DNA from: Deltaproteobacteria bacterium
Lineage (GTDB): Bacteria; Myxococcota_A; Polyangia; HGW-17; SLPX01
Length of the DNA stretch: 64,000 nt
Assembly: GCA_021162935.1 (NCBI GenBank)
Contig: JAGGXR010000131.1
Span: 20,359 to 84,358, forward strand
Direction: 5' to 3'
This document shows positions 45,206 through 54,546 of the stretch, piece after piece; positions within the stretch are counted from its first letter, which is position 1; every line of letters begins with the position of its first letter. Below the pieces are notes generated by a model. That model saw only the letters and a list, made by a program, of their open reading frames with translations, did no database searches and was not told the origin of the DNA. The translations under genes and the position numbers were made by a program.

Positions 45206-46468
45206 TCAGGGTCCGTCGGCTCTCACCCGCCATATCGCCGCCCCGAGCGGCGTCAGCTTCTTCTCGATGGCCTCATAGCCACGATCCAGATGGTAGACTC
45301 TTAACACTTCTGTCGTACCCTTGGCAACTAGTCCTGCAAGAATCAGGCTGGCGCTCGCACGAAGGTCCGTCGCCATCACCGTCGCCCCCTGCAAGCCACC
45401 CGGCTCTCCATGCACGATCGCGGTCTTGCCCCGAACCTCGATGTCCGCCCCCATACGGCACAGCTCCGAGACGTGCATGAAGCGATTCTCGAAGATCGTC
45501 TCTGTGATGACACTAGGCCCGACCGCCTGCGTGGCCAACACCATGAACTGGGCCTGCATATCCGTTGGAAACCCGGGAAACGGTGCCGTGCTGATGTCCA
45601 GTGGCGCGATCGCGCCCGTGCCACGAACCCGCAACCCCCCAGTTTCCGCTTGAATGTCCGCCCCGCTCGCACGGAGCTTCTGGATCATGGCATCACAATG
45701 TTCGGGCAGGGCATTCGTCACCAAAATATCGCCACCGGTCACCACGGCAGCCACCATGAAGGTACCGCCCTCGATGCGATCAGGAATCACCGCATGCTCA
45801 ACGGGATGGAGATCGTCGACCCCCTCGATGACGATGTATGAGGTACCGGCTCCACGGACCACGGCGCCCATCTTGTTGAGCACCCGTGCAAGCTCCTCCA
45901 CCTCTGGCTCTCTGGCCGCGTTTTCAATGGTGGTCCGGCCCTTTGCGAGACAGGCGGCCATCATGAGATTCTCCGTCCCGGTCACCGTGGGTTGACGCAA
46001 GACGAGATCGGCTCCATGCAGCCTCTTGCAGCGAGCCTCGACATACCCTTGCCGCAAATCCACCTGCGCCCCCATGGCTTTGAGACCATCGAGATGCAGG
46101 TCGATGGGTCTGGTGCCGATGGCGCATCCACCAGGCAGAGAGACCCGCGCCCGACCGAAACGAGCCACCATGGGCCCCAGGACCAGCACCGAGGCGCGCA
46201 TGGTCTTGACGAGTTCATAGGGTGCTTCGAATGCATGGATCCCGCGACTATCCACCTTGATGGTGCCCCTGCCGGTGACCTCCGCTCCCATGAGCTGCAA
46301 CAATCGGCCCATGGTGCGCACGTCACTGAGGTCCGGCACGTTCGTCAGAACCGTAACCCCGTTGGTCAGCAAGGTGGATGCCAAGATGGGCAAGGCGGCA
46401 TTTTTGGCACCACTGAGGGTCACCTCCCCAACCAGGGGCCTGCCACCTTCGATGACGATCTTGTACAT
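45206..46468 (-). CDS. murA: UDP-N-acetylglucosamine 1-carboxyvinyltransferase
   Basis: 420 residues, standard length. It transfers enolpyruvate from PEP to UDP-GlcNAc, the first committed step of peptidoglycan synthesis. The catalytic Cys is exactly at 115 ([19 protein letters not shown]), the position that fosfomycin alkylates, so Cys rather than the resistant Asp is present. [11 protein letters not shown] and the C-terminal [10 protein letters not shown] loops also fit. GGAGG precedes the ATG. It lies 32 bp after the small zinc-knuckle gene and upstream of an unknown gene, probably in one operon with ugd. Confidence 0.97.
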   Translation of the reverse strand: MYKIVIEGGRPLVGEVTLSGAKNAALPILASTLLTNGVTVLTNVPDLSDVRTMGRLLQLMGAEVTGRGTIKVDSRGIHAFEAPYELVKTMRASVLVLGPMVARFGRARVSLPGGCAIGTRPIDLHLDGLKAMGAQVDLRQGYVEARCKRLHGADLVLRQPTVTGTENLMMAACLAKGRTTIENAAREPEVEELARVLNKMGAVVRGAGTSYIVIEGVDDLHPVEHAVIPDRIEGGTFMVAAVVTGGDILVTNALPEHCDAMIQKLRASGADIQAETGGLRVRGTGAIAPLDISTAPFPGFPTDMQAQFMVLATQAVGPSVITETIFENRFMHVSELCRMGADIEVRGKTAIVHGEPGGLQGATVMATDLRASASLILAGLVAKGTTEVLRVYHLDRGYEAIEKKLTPLGAAIWRVRADGP

Positions 46469-46500
46469 CGAGCGCCGCCTCCAAAGTCAACGAACGAGCA

Positions 46501-46686
46501 CTATTCCTCTTTCTTCTTCTTGCCTGGCTGCTTGATACGGGTCTTGGGCAGTTGGCCCTTGCGCCACTTCTTATAATGCACGTTGCAATAGCCCTTTGCT
46601 CGATAGGGCCGTTTGCATCCCTTGACGCTGCAGGAGCGTTCGCTGCGCTTCGGTGTCGTCTTGACCTTTGTTTCTTGCTCTTCCAT
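46501..46686 (-). CDS. Small Cys/His zinc-knuckle-like basic protein
   Basis: 61 residues from ATG 46686, with GGAGGAG five bases upstream. The core CSVKGCKRPYRAKGYCNVHY holds a C-x4-C-x8-C-x2-H arrangement, and both ends are highly charged (KKKKEE at the tail). This resembles short treble-clef or HNH-associated zinc fingers found as stand-alone peptides in Myxococcota and phage. It may bind nucleic acid or ribosomes. It lies between ugd and murA on the same strand with short gaps, so it is expressed with envelope precursor genes. Function is unknown. Confidence 0.8.
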   Translation of the reverse strand: MEEQETKVKTTPKRSERSCSVKGCKRPYRAKGYCNVHYKKWRKGQLPKTRIKQPGKKKKEE

Positions 46687-46838
46687 CACATCTCCTCCAA
46701 CTTGATTCGAATCCGTTTCAAATACTCAAAAAACCGTCCTGGGGCGTTGTTGATGAAACCACGATACGCCCAACGCCCAACACCCGATGCCGGCGGGCCC
46801 TCGACCACCCTCGTGGCGGCACCAAACACACGACTGGA

Positions 46839-48197
46839 TCATGATGCCGTATTCGATTCCTGATCCGCTTCTCCGACTTCGGGACGCCGAACGGGACGGC
46901 CGACCCCGTAATACGTAAACCCCCAACTCGCAAGCATTCCAGGGGACCAGATATTGCGACCATCGAACACCGCCCGATCCGCCATCAGGCCAGCCACGCG
47001 TCGAAAATCCGGTCGACGGAACTCGGGCCACTCGGTACAGAGCATCAAGCCATGCGCCCCATCGACTGCATCGTACGGGCTCTGTGCCAACTCGAATCCA
47101 TCGGCTGAACCGAAGGCGCGCACGAAGGCCGGTCCGGCTACCGGATCGAACGCCCGCACCGTGGCACCTGCGTCCAGCAGTCGACGGACCACCACGAGGG
47201 CGGGAGCCTCCCGCACATCGTCGGTGTGCGGCTTGAAGGCCAAGCCCCACAAGGCGAATCGTTTTTGCTCGATATCGCCGCCATGGTAGTCCATGGCTTG
47301 GGACACGAGGAGTACCTTCTGCCGTCGATTCACCCGGTCGGTGGCCGTCACGATGTCGAGCGGCACATCCTGCTGCTGGCCCATATGTATGAGCGCCGCC
47401 ACGTCTTTGGGAAAACAACTGCCGCCGTAGCCCACGCCCGGAAACAAAAACTTCGGCCCGATTCTCGGGTCCGCCCCCATGCCTCGACGCACCATTTCCA
47501 CGTCTGCGCCCATGCTGGTGCAGAGATTCGAAATCTCGTTGATGAAGGAAATCCGAGTCGCAAGAAAGGCATTCGACGCATACTTGGTCAACTCGGCGGA
47601 CCGTGGGTCCATCATGTGGATACGATCGTTCGTCCGGACGAAGGGCGCATAGAGATATCGAAGCACCTCTGCCGCCTTTGGGTGCGTGGTTCCCAGAATC
47701 ACGCGGTCCGGCTTCATGAAGTCACTGACTGCATCGCCTTCTTTGAGGAACTCGGGGTTGGACGCCACGGTGAATTTCATCTCCGTCAACTCGGACATCA
47801 CCCGGGTCATCTCTTCGCTCGTCCCGACGGGCACGGTACTCTTGATGACCACCACGGTAAAACGGTTCAAGCCCTTGGCCACCATGCGACCAGCCGAGTA
47901 CATCTGAGAGAGATCCGCCCGGCCGTCTTCTGCCATGGGGGTTCCCACGGCCAGAAAGATCACCTCTGCGTCCCGGGCCGCAGCCGTCACGTCCGTGGTG
48001 AAAACCAGACGACCCTCAGCCGCGTTCCTCTGGACGAGCTTTTCCAACCCAGGCTCATAAATGGGAATCTCACCCCGATTCAATCGCGCGATTTTCGCCT
48101 CGTCGATGTCGGCGCAGGTCACCGTGTTGCCGAATTCAGCGAACCCAGCGCCTGCCACGAGCCCAACGTAGCCAGTACCAACGACGCACAATCTCAT
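46839..48197 (-). CDS. ugd: UDP-glucose/GDP-mannose-type 6-dehydrogenase
   Basis: 452 residues. It oxidises a nucleotide sugar (UDP-glucose most likely) to the uronate using two NAD. The N-terminal NAD fold has VVGTGYVGLVAGAGFAEFG. The catalytic Cys261 is in GVGYGGSCFPKDV. The C-terminal domain has WGLAFKPHTDDVREAPA. The SD GGAGACTGAG supports the ATG. UDP-glucuronate feeds capsule, lipopolysaccharide or exopolysaccharide. It heads the run to the zinc-knuckle gene and murA. Confidence 0.95.
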   Translation of the reverse strand: MRLCVVGTGYVGLVAGAGFAEFGNTVTCADIDEAKIARLNRGEIPIYEPGLEKLVQRNAAEGRLVFTTDVTAAARDAEVIFLAVGTPMAEDGRADLSQMYSAGRMVAKGLNRFTVVVIKSTVPVGTSEEMTRVMSELTEMKFTVASNPEFLKEGDAVSDFMKPDRVILGTTHPKAAEVLRYLYAPFVRTNDRIHMMDPRSAELTKYASNAFLATRISFINEISNLCTSMGADVEMVRRGMGADPRIGPKFLFPGVGYGGSCFPKDVAALIHMGQQQDVPLDIVTATDRVNRRQKVLLVSQAMDYHGGDIEQKRFALWGLAFKPHTDDVREAPALVVVRRLLDAGATVRAFDPVAGPAFVRAFGSADGFELAQSPYDAVDGAHGLMLCTEWPEFRRPDFRRVAGLMADRAVFDGRNIWSPGMLASWGFTYYGVGRPVRRPEVGEADQESNTAS

Positions 48198-48692
48198 CTC
48201 TCAGTCTCCTATCCATGCGAGCGATCGATCCTTCGGTCCCCGCGCCGCGCGGCAGGCCCGCTTCGTCACGACGGACGTCTGCCGATCGGCCGACGCGCAC
48301 CCCCCCGCCGCCATCGCGGCCGCTCCCTCGACAAATGGACCGACCGGTTCGCCCGCCAGGGAACGGCGATTTTTACCACAACGCTCTGTCCTTGCGAAGC
48401 CTTTTCACGGCGCCCGCCCGCATTGTCGGCTTGGCGCCCCACACAAGAGATGTCTTTGGACGCTGGGCACAATGAATCTGCCATCTGGACATCCCCTCCA
48501 TCCCGCCAGCAGAACGCCATCGGCCCCATCGCCTCCACCCCGAACAGGCCTCTGTGATTTGCATGGCCCGAACCCAAACGCTATGATATCTTGGACATGC
48601 TTTTCGAGCGAACAATGGATATGCGACCCATCCTGAGCTCGCTCGAAAACATCGGCGCCCTTGGCGATTCCAAAAAGAGAAAGGAGCGCATC
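48198..48692. other. 495-bp region without a supported gene
   Basis: It lies between the divergent starts of ugd and the small exported protein. Base composition is strongly GC-rich with a run of seven C near 48300. No convincing ORF, hairpin or promoter pair was found. A frame from 48591 continues into the next gene but has no SD of its own. Confidence 0.4.
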
Positions 48693-49187
48693 ATGGGCAA
48701 ATGGATCGGACTCACCCTCGGCATCCTCGGTGCCCTGCTGGGCATTACCGTGGCTGTCATCGCTGCTGTCAATCCACAGTTTCTGGCTTCCATGTTCGGT
48801 CTGTCCGCCAAGGCGCTCGGCATCCAACCAAAGGTCGAAGGCACCTTCTCCGCCGACGGCGGCACGCTTGGAACATGGACCTTCCAGCCCGACCTATGCG
48901 TTTCGGGCGAACGGCAGGGCTACTTCGGTGTCCTGCTCACAAAAAAGGGCGATTCGACGCATTTCGTAAAGGTGGCCCAGGATCCGACCACGGGCAAGGC
49001 TGTCCTGACCGTCCGTATTCCCGGCACGGACAAGACCCAGATTCTCCGCTCGTGCAAGCTGCTGACGAGTTCCGTCACCCGGACGAACACGAGGGTCAAC
49101 CGCATCTGGTCTGTCCAGGGGACGGTCCAGGTCGACTGCCCAACGGCACATTTCAAAGGCAAAGCCACCTTTGCCAACTGCCACTGA
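48693..49187 (+). CDS. Small exported protein of unknown function
   Basis: 164 residues from ATG 48693, with AAAGGAG six bases upstream; the 34-residue longer frame has no SD. The N-terminal hydrophobic segment (WIGLTLGILGALLGITVAVIAA) is a signal anchor or signal peptide. The mature part is beta-rich with three Cys (PDLCVSGE, RSCKLL, DCPTAHFKG, then ATFANCH at the end). This suggests a small disulfide-bonded periplasmic domain. The family is not recognised. It converges with the radical SAM gene 99 bp away. Confidence 0.75.
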   Translation: MGKWIGLTLGILGALLGITVAVIAAVNPQFLASMFGLSAKALGIQPKVEGTFSADGGTLGTWTFQPDLCVSGERQGYFGVLLTKKGDSTHFVKVAQDPTTGKAVLTVRIPGTDKTQILRSCKLLTSSVTRTNTRVNRIWSVQGTVQVDCPTAHFKGKATFANCH

Positions 49188-49286
49188 CGATCCGGGAACA
49201 ACCCGGCACCAGCCAGTGACGCACCACTCAACCATCCATGCCTTCCAATCGAAGGACACCTGAGACCTGCGTCACGGATCCAAGGC

Positions 49287-50594
49287 TCACCGCCCCACGA
49301 CGGCCAGGCCATCAGTCGGCTCGATTGGCTCACGAATGGGGCGAAACTCTCTGTCCCCGTATCGCTCCAGATAGATCTTCCAGATCCCGCTGCAGCGATC
49401 TCGATACAAGCAGTCGGCACAGGTCGCCAAAAACGTGCGATCCGGGGCCAACGTGCCAGCCTGCGCAGCGGCCAGTTCCGTGCTGAATCGAGCCACCTCG
49501 GGGCCCAAGGCACAAAGCGGTGCACCGCAAATAGACGGAATAGTCGGCCTCAACCCGACTCGATGGGCTGTGGCAACAGCTACTTCCAACTCGGGCAACA
49601 CCTCGCGGATACGAGCCATGATCGCCAGGTTCTTTTTGCCTCGCGCCACCGGAGCCATGAAGCTGAAGACCATCTGCGAGATCGCCCCTGCAAACGTGCC
49701 GCCCCGAGGCTCGAACAGGGAGACCAGATCGGGCAGGTCCTGGTGGTTCAGTGTCGTGATCACCGTGTTGGTCACGACCGTCAGTCCGGCAGCATGCGCC
49801 TCGAAGATGCCGACCAGGGTTTTCTCAAGGTCGCCCTTGACGCCGGTGAGTTGAGCCGACACGGATTCGCGATGGCTGTGCAAGGACACGAGCACGCGAT
49901 TCAACCCCGCATCTTTCAGAATCTGGGCGAATCCAGGGTCGGCCAGCTTCACGCCGTTGGTCTGTAGCGCCACCGACAGCCCGAGGGATGTGGCCATCGC
50001 CATGTCATCGACAAGATCTGAAACCAAGGTGGGCTCGCCGCCCGTAAAACAAACCTCTGCCGCTCCAGCACGGACCAAATCGTCCAATCGACGTTCGACG
50101 GCGGGGCGGGTACGAGCAAAATCCGGAGCCGACCGGTTCGTATTGCAAAACAGACAACGCTGATGACACGCGGTCGTCAGACGCACCAGGTGGTCCGGGG
50201 GGCGGCCCTGCCAGGAATCCTGGGCCGTCATCTCGGACATGGTCGCTGCTGCGTCACTGCCGCCGATCAACGTTCTCCCGCCCGCCGCTGCCAGCGCAAG
50301 GATGGATGTGATCGCCCCTGGGTGTTCCCGCTCGATCCGCAGGAGCGCCTCTTTGAGACCGATCACGATCGACGCTTCCACCGCAGACAGATCTCGTTCG
50401 GCCCGGTATGAAATGTTGAGCCGTTGGGTCTGGAGAAAATGCGGGCGCTCGTCGTCCCGTTCTTCGACGACCAAATCCGGCCCCCCGGCAGGTCGAATGA
50501 TCCAGCCCGCAGACAAATCGGCGGTGAATCCATTCGGCGGCCGAAACCCGGCTTCGGAAAGCAGAATGGACAGGATGGAAACGAATTCTTTCAC
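49287..50594 (-). CDS. Radical SAM protein with SPASM-like C-terminus
   Basis: 435 residues. After a 130-residue N-terminal extension, the 4Fe-4S/SAM-binding motif is TTACHQRCLFCNTN (C-x3-C-x2-C) near residue 145. GGEPTLVSDL and VALQTNGVKL complete a TIM-barrel radical SAM core. The last 100 residues carry CGAPLCALG and CADCLYRDRC, a SPASM/twitch-like auxiliary cluster site. Such enzymes modify peptides or proteins, or act in cofactor synthesis; no precursor peptide gene is obvious next to it. The start is GTG with GAGGTG just upstream. No partner gene is evident on either side. Confidence 0.9.
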   Translation of the reverse strand: MKEFVSILSILLSEAGFRPPNGFTADLSAGWIIRPAGGPDLVVEERDDERPHFLQTQRLNISYRAERDLSAVEASIVIGLKEALLRIEREHPGAITSILALAAAGGRTLIGGSDAAATMSEMTAQDSWQGRPPDHLVRLTTACHQRCLFCNTNRSAPDFARTRPAVERRLDDLVRAGAAEVCFTGGEPTLVSDLVDDMAMATSLGLSVALQTNGVKLADPGFAQILKDAGLNRVLVSLHSHRESVSAQLTGVKGDLEKTLVGIFEAHAAGLTVVTNTVITTLNHQDLPDLVSLFEPRGGTFAGAISQMVFSFMAPVARGKKNLAIMARIREVLPELEVAVATAHRVGLRPTIPSICGAPLCALGPEVARFSTELAAAQAGTLAPDRTFLATCADCLYRDRCSGIWKIYLERYGDREFRPIREPIEPTDGLAVVGR

Positions 50595-50849
50595 GCCGCA
50601 CCTCGACGATTCATCGTAAGCACATCCAAGAGCAGGATCCGAATCGACTGTAGCACAGAATCAGACAGGCTGAACCCATTGCGACAGGTCTGTCCACCAA
50701 GTGTCAGAAATCTGAGATCCCCGCCCAAAGGCCCTCACGGCAACCAGTGAAGATCATTGGATATCGCAAGAGGCCACCAATGGCACTATCCTTGCTTGTT
50801 CTTATGGGCCACGTATCAGCAACAGCAAGACCGCACAGGAGATCCCTCA

Positions 50850-51941
50850 ATGGAAGGCATAAAATTCTCCAAAACAATCATCACATTGACTGCCATGTGT
50901 GCACTCGCCGCCACGGGCTGCAACCGTCAGGGTCTGGGAGTGATGAACAACTCGACCCAGAAAACTGATGCCTCGGTCACAGACGCACAAGGCCTCGGCG
51001 ATGCCCAAATCGACGCCTCCACCGACGGCGCTACCTGCCAAGCTTGTCAATGGTGGAAACGGGGGCTCATCCAGATCCAATCAGTGCAGCTCGAACCCCC
51101 GTTCACCAACTCCGGATGGTATCCAGAGGGCATCGGTATCCGCATGGAGGTCCAGGTACACCTGGGAGGCTGCGACTTCATGGGGCCTTTGGATGTTCAG
51201 ATCATCGACCAACCCAACAACCAGACCATCTTTTTGACGGCCCACACGTGGAAACACCAATGCAGGCTGCCATGCCCGGCCGGCCAGATCGAGTCGAAGT
51301 GGTTGGTCCTGTCCGACCTGTCCCCTGGCGAATGGACCGTTCTGGACGCGGCCGACCCCACCATGGGTCCCGATCCGAATCCAGTCGCCACGTTCCGCGT
51401 CGGCGCCTGCGGATCCAGCCAAGGCTGTCACTGCGAAGGGGGCGGTCAAGGCCAAAGCCACGAAGGGGACTCGTGCGATTTCGACTGTGAGTGCCAGTAT
51501 GACCAGACTTGCCTACTCGGTGGATTCGAGGGCGACTGGTCACATGGAATCTGCATGAGGACCTGCTCGACAGACGCCGACTGTGCCCTGCCCGAACAGT
51601 GCGTCTTCGACGTGCTGGACTACCCTCGGGCCGTCTGCAGCTTCACCAGGCCCCAGTGCACGAGCGACAGCGATTGCCGCCCCGGATTCTCCTGCCTGGA
51701 CAATTGGGATGGAAAATACTGCGTTGCAACCATGGACCCGACCCTCGACGGAATTTCCTGCAACGATGACTGCGACTGCGGTGATGGGTACGTCTGCACC
51801 CAGATGACGGGAAGCGACGAATCACGCAACTGCCACGTGGCCTGCCAAGGCGACGGAGACTGCTCCTTTGGTGGCATCTGTGCCACGGGCCCCGGTGACA
51901 CGAACAGCAGCGGCGTCTGCATCTTTGTCATGGCAGAGTAG
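50850..51941 (+). CDS. Cys-rich lipoprotein (Dickkopf-like/Cys-repeat type)
   Basis: 363 residues from ATG 50850 (AGGAGAT at eight bases). The signal has lipobox AATGC, then an Asp/Thr-rich spacer. A beta-rich domain (about 60-200) precedes a C-terminal Cys-rich half with repeated C-x5-C-x5-C units (CSTDADCALPEQC, CTSDSDCRPGFSC, CQGDGDCSFGGIC). These match the Cys-repeat modules common in Myxococcota surface proteins. Disulfide-stabilised binding is likely; no enzyme domain is seen. Confidence 0.83.
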   Translation: MEGIKFSKTIITLTAMCALAATGCNRQGLGVMNNSTQKTDASVTDAQGLGDAQIDASTDGATCQACQWWKRGLIQIQSVQLEPPFTNSGWYPEGIGIRMEVQVHLGGCDFMGPLDVQIIDQPNNQTIFLTAHTWKHQCRLPCPAGQIESKWLVLSDLSPGEWTVLDAADPTMGPDPNPVATFRVGACGSSQGCHCEGGGQGQSHEGDSCDFDCECQYDQTCLLGGFEGDWSHGICMRTCSTDADCALPEQCVFDVLDYPRAVCSFTRPQCTSDSDCRPGFSCLDNWDGKYCVATMDPTLDGISCNDDCDCGDGYVCTQMTGSDESRNCHVACQGDGDCSFGGICATGPGDTNSSGVCIFVMAE

Positions 51942-52312
51942 ACTGAGCTTCCGCCCTACCCACACAAGCACCAGACCTCAAACACATTGCGTCGGACCTG
52001 TCCCTTCCCCACTACCAACACCCAACTGCTCGAACCCACTGCCATCGCCTCGCGATGGCACAAGCGCACAGCCCACTTGCGCCACCAAACAATCCGCATC
52101 GAGGCTGCTGGGCCAACCATGGCTCGCAGGGCCTCCCGTCCCGAAGAACCGCCACCGACGAACCCGTCCCCAAATCCTGCAACCATCGTTGACCAGTCAT
52201 GCCCGCCCTGCTACGGTACATGGAGATCAAGGGGCCAATCCCCTCACGTGAGAAAAGACGCCGCACATCCGCACAATCGGTGGTTCACGTGGCAGACATG
52301 GGAGGTAACGTG
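51942..52312. other. 371-bp intergenic region with one strong hairpin
   Basis: No supported gene. The only clear structure is the hairpin at 52040-52060. The end of the region carries the SD GGGAGGTAA for the next gene. Confidence 0.4.
52040..52060 (+). terminator. Perfect 9-bp hairpin downstream of the Cys-rich lipoprotein
   Basis: TGCCATCGC and GCGATGGCA enclose a three-base loop, 99 bases after the stop at 51941. No T-run follows. A related hairpin lies at 4232-4254. Confidence 0.45.
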
Positions 52313-53068
52313 ATGCGCACAGGATCACGAAGGAACCGGCAAGGCAAAATGGACGAAAAAGGAGCACGACCCGTTCAAATCGATGCAGTTCGTGACCCCA
52401 CGAAAATGGACCGATGCCTCGACGGCACCCGGCAGCACTGCCTGCTGCCGGCCGGTTGGACCATGGCGCTGATCGGGTTCGCTCTGACCATGGGTGGACA
52501 GACCGGCTGCCAAAAGGGACCGTCCGTCCCCACCGAAAGCGCGCCTGCGACCCTAACGAACGTGAACATCGCAGCTTTGACCGCCAAGAAAAAACCTGAA
52601 CTGGACGACCAAGACGACGAAGACGAGCCGGACGATCAGGACCGACCGAAGGTCAGGCCAAGGCCTCGATGGAGCATCGGCGCCAAAACGTCGCCCGATG
52701 CCAAAGCTGCCATGGCTCCCGGTATGGGCCCGAAGACGTACCACGGCACGCTGGCCCCCACCATCAACGGACATCCGAAGGGACCCAAGGCAGAGGTGTT
52801 CAACCGAATCATCAACGCCACGTTCCCGCGAATCAATTCCTGCTTCGCCGCCAGGATTCAGGCCATGCCCACGGGCCGATCGGGGATCCAGGTGCGCATC
52901 GTGGTGGGCAACAACGGCAGAGTCAAGAGCACCACCGTGGCTGGAGGCATCGCCGACCAGGCTGTTCGATCCTGCGTGACCCGCGTTCTGTCCAGCACGG
53001 TTTTCCCGGCATACCAGGGCCCGGAGGTGAACCAGGTCGTGCCCTTCACCTTCGTGCGGCCTCGTTGA
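52313..53068 (+). CDS. AgmX/TonB-C-like lipoprotein
   Basis: 251 residues from ATG 52313, with GGGAGGTAA four bases upstream. A hydrophobic stretch near residues 50-65 ends in a lipobox-like GGQTGC, so the N-terminal region is unusually long and the true start may be internal. An acidic Asp/Glu-rich linker follows. The last 100 residues match the AgmX/PglI C-terminal type: INSCFAARIQ, VRIVVGNNGRVKSTTVAG, SCVTRVLSSTVFPAYQG and final PFTFVRP. Two conserved Cys are probably disulfide-linked. Relatives take part in gliding and envelope-spanning complexes in Myxococcus; the role here is unknown. VanW follows 29 bp later. Confidence 0.8.
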   Translation: MRTGSRRNRQGKMDEKGARPVQIDAVRDPTKMDRCLDGTRQHCLLPAGWTMALIGFALTMGGQTGCQKGPSVPTESAPATLTNVNIAALTAKKKPELDDQDDEDEPDDQDRPKVRPRPRWSIGAKTSPDAKAAMAPGMGPKTYHGTLAPTINGHPKGPKAEVFNRIINATFPRINSCFAARIQAMPTGRSGIQVRIVVGNNGRVKSTTVAGGIADQAVRSCVTRVLSSTVFPAYQGPEVNQVVPFTFVRPR

Positions 53069-53097
53069 GCCGTCGCAGCGTCTCGTAAGGAACCAGC

Positions 53098-54516
53098 ATG
53101 TCCGGACACGAGCGACACAAGTTTTTGACCCGGGCCACAATCGGATTGACGGTCCTCGGTCTGTCGCTGACAGCGACGGCTGCCTGGTGGTCGGCAAAAC
53201 CAACCCGGGTGGTTCGAAGCGTCGCTGTATGGGGGTTCGATGCAGGAGGCCTTTCGCGTGACGACCTCCGACAGAAATTGGCATCCAAGGCGGCAGCTTT
53301 TCGGGCAAAACGTCTGACTGTCAAGGGTGTCGAAAAGACCTGGCATCCGACCAGGGCTCAGCTAGGCCTGGACGTAGACGTGGATACCATGGTCCGAGCA
53401 GCATTACGCGTCGGCCACAGCGCAGACCCGTGGCAGAACCTGGTGGACCGCCAACGCGCCCTCGACGGCAGATTCCATTTCGGTGCTGCAGTGAAGGTGG
53501 ATCGAGGTCGTCTCCTCGCTTTTCTCCAAGGACTGCGATCTGAAATCGACCGTCCCGCGATTCCTCCTGCGATGGACCTGAGACGGCGCCAGGTCACCCC
53601 AGGGCAGCAGGCGACCAGGCTCGCCGTCTACGACTCGGCGGCGGCGATCGTCCTGGCGGGTATGGATCATTCCGACTCGGTTCGGCTCGTGATCCATTCA
53701 GGCGCCAGGAACAAGCCCATTGCGCACCTGAACATCACGACGGTGATGGGTTGGTACGAAACGCCCTACAAGTTCACGGGGAAGTATGCCAATCGCGCGC
53801 ACAATCTCAAACTCGCGGCACGCAAAATCAACGGCTTCATCATGATGCCAGGCCAGGAGTTCTCGTTCAATGAAGTGGTGGGCCCAAGAAGCGAACGGGA
53901 AGGCTACCACGTGGCGCCGGTCATCTCGAAAGGAGAGATGGTGGACGGAATGGCGGGAGGCGCCTGCCAGATCTCATCGACCCTATTCGCTGCGGCCTTC
54001 TTTGCCGGCCTGGACATCGAGGAGGCGGACGTGCACAGTCAGCCATCCCACTACATCGACCTAGGGCTGGACGCCACGGTGGTCTGGCCGGACAAGGGAC
54101 TCAAGTTGAGAAACCCGTACGACTTCCCTGTGATCATCCACGAAGAGGTCGCGTTCGGACGGGTACGAACTGAAATCCTTGGACCCAAACGCCCCTTCAA
54201 GATCGGCTTCGAGCGGAGCATCGTTCGACAACGCCCGTATCGCCAGGTGGTCCGGCCGGACCCCACCATGGAACGAGGCACAAGAAAAATCGAGCAACGC
54301 GGCGAATTCGGATACACGGTCCGACGACGCCGAATCTTCTTCGATAAACAGGGCGTAGAGGTCAAGTCCCAGTACTGGACGGTCGCCTATCCGCCCACCA
54401 CGCTCATTATCCGCATGGGCACCAAACCGCCAGAGGACCCGAACAAGATCCTGCCGGAACTGAAGCCGATTCCGCCCAAACCCACACCAAAACGGTTCCA
54501 CCGAATCATCCAATAG
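53098..54516 (+). CDS. VanW family exported protein
   Basis: 472 residues. The N-terminal TM/signal segment is at about 12-32. A peptidoglycan-binding-like helical domain spans about 40-190. The VanW domain is unmistakable: MMPGQEFSFNEVVGPRSERE, GGACQISSTLFAAAFFAGLD, YIDLGLDATVVWPDKGLKLR. The C-terminal strand-rich tail is Pro- and Lys-rich. VanW proteins are found in some vancomycin-resistance clusters but are mostly of unknown, probably cell-wall, function; no van genes are nearby. The start has AAGGA upstream. The primase-helicase gene follows 30 bp later on the same strand. Confidence 0.9.
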   Translation: MSGHERHKFLTRATIGLTVLGLSLTATAAWWSAKPTRVVRSVAVWGFDAGGLSRDDLRQKLASKAAAFRAKRLTVKGVEKTWHPTRAQLGLDVDVDTMVRAALRVGHSADPWQNLVDRQRALDGRFHFGAAVKVDRGRLLAFLQGLRSEIDRPAIPPAMDLRRRQVTPGQQATRLAVYDSAAAIVLAGMDHSDSVRLVIHSGARNKPIAHLNITTVMGWYETPYKFTGKYANRAHNLKLAARKINGFIMMPGQEFSFNEVVGPRSEREGYHVAPVISKGEMVDGMAGGACQISSTLFAAAFFAGLDIEEADVHSQPSHYIDLGLDATVVWPDKGLKLRNPYDFPVIIHEEVAFGRVRTEILGPKRPFKIGFERSIVRQRPYRQVVRPDPTMERGTRKIEQRGEFGYTVRRRRIFFDKQGVEVKSQYWTVAYPPTTLIIRMGTKPPEDPNKILPELKPIPPKPTPKRFHRIIQ

Positions 54517-54546
54517 GGGGAACTGGACATAGAGGGTACAAACGTC

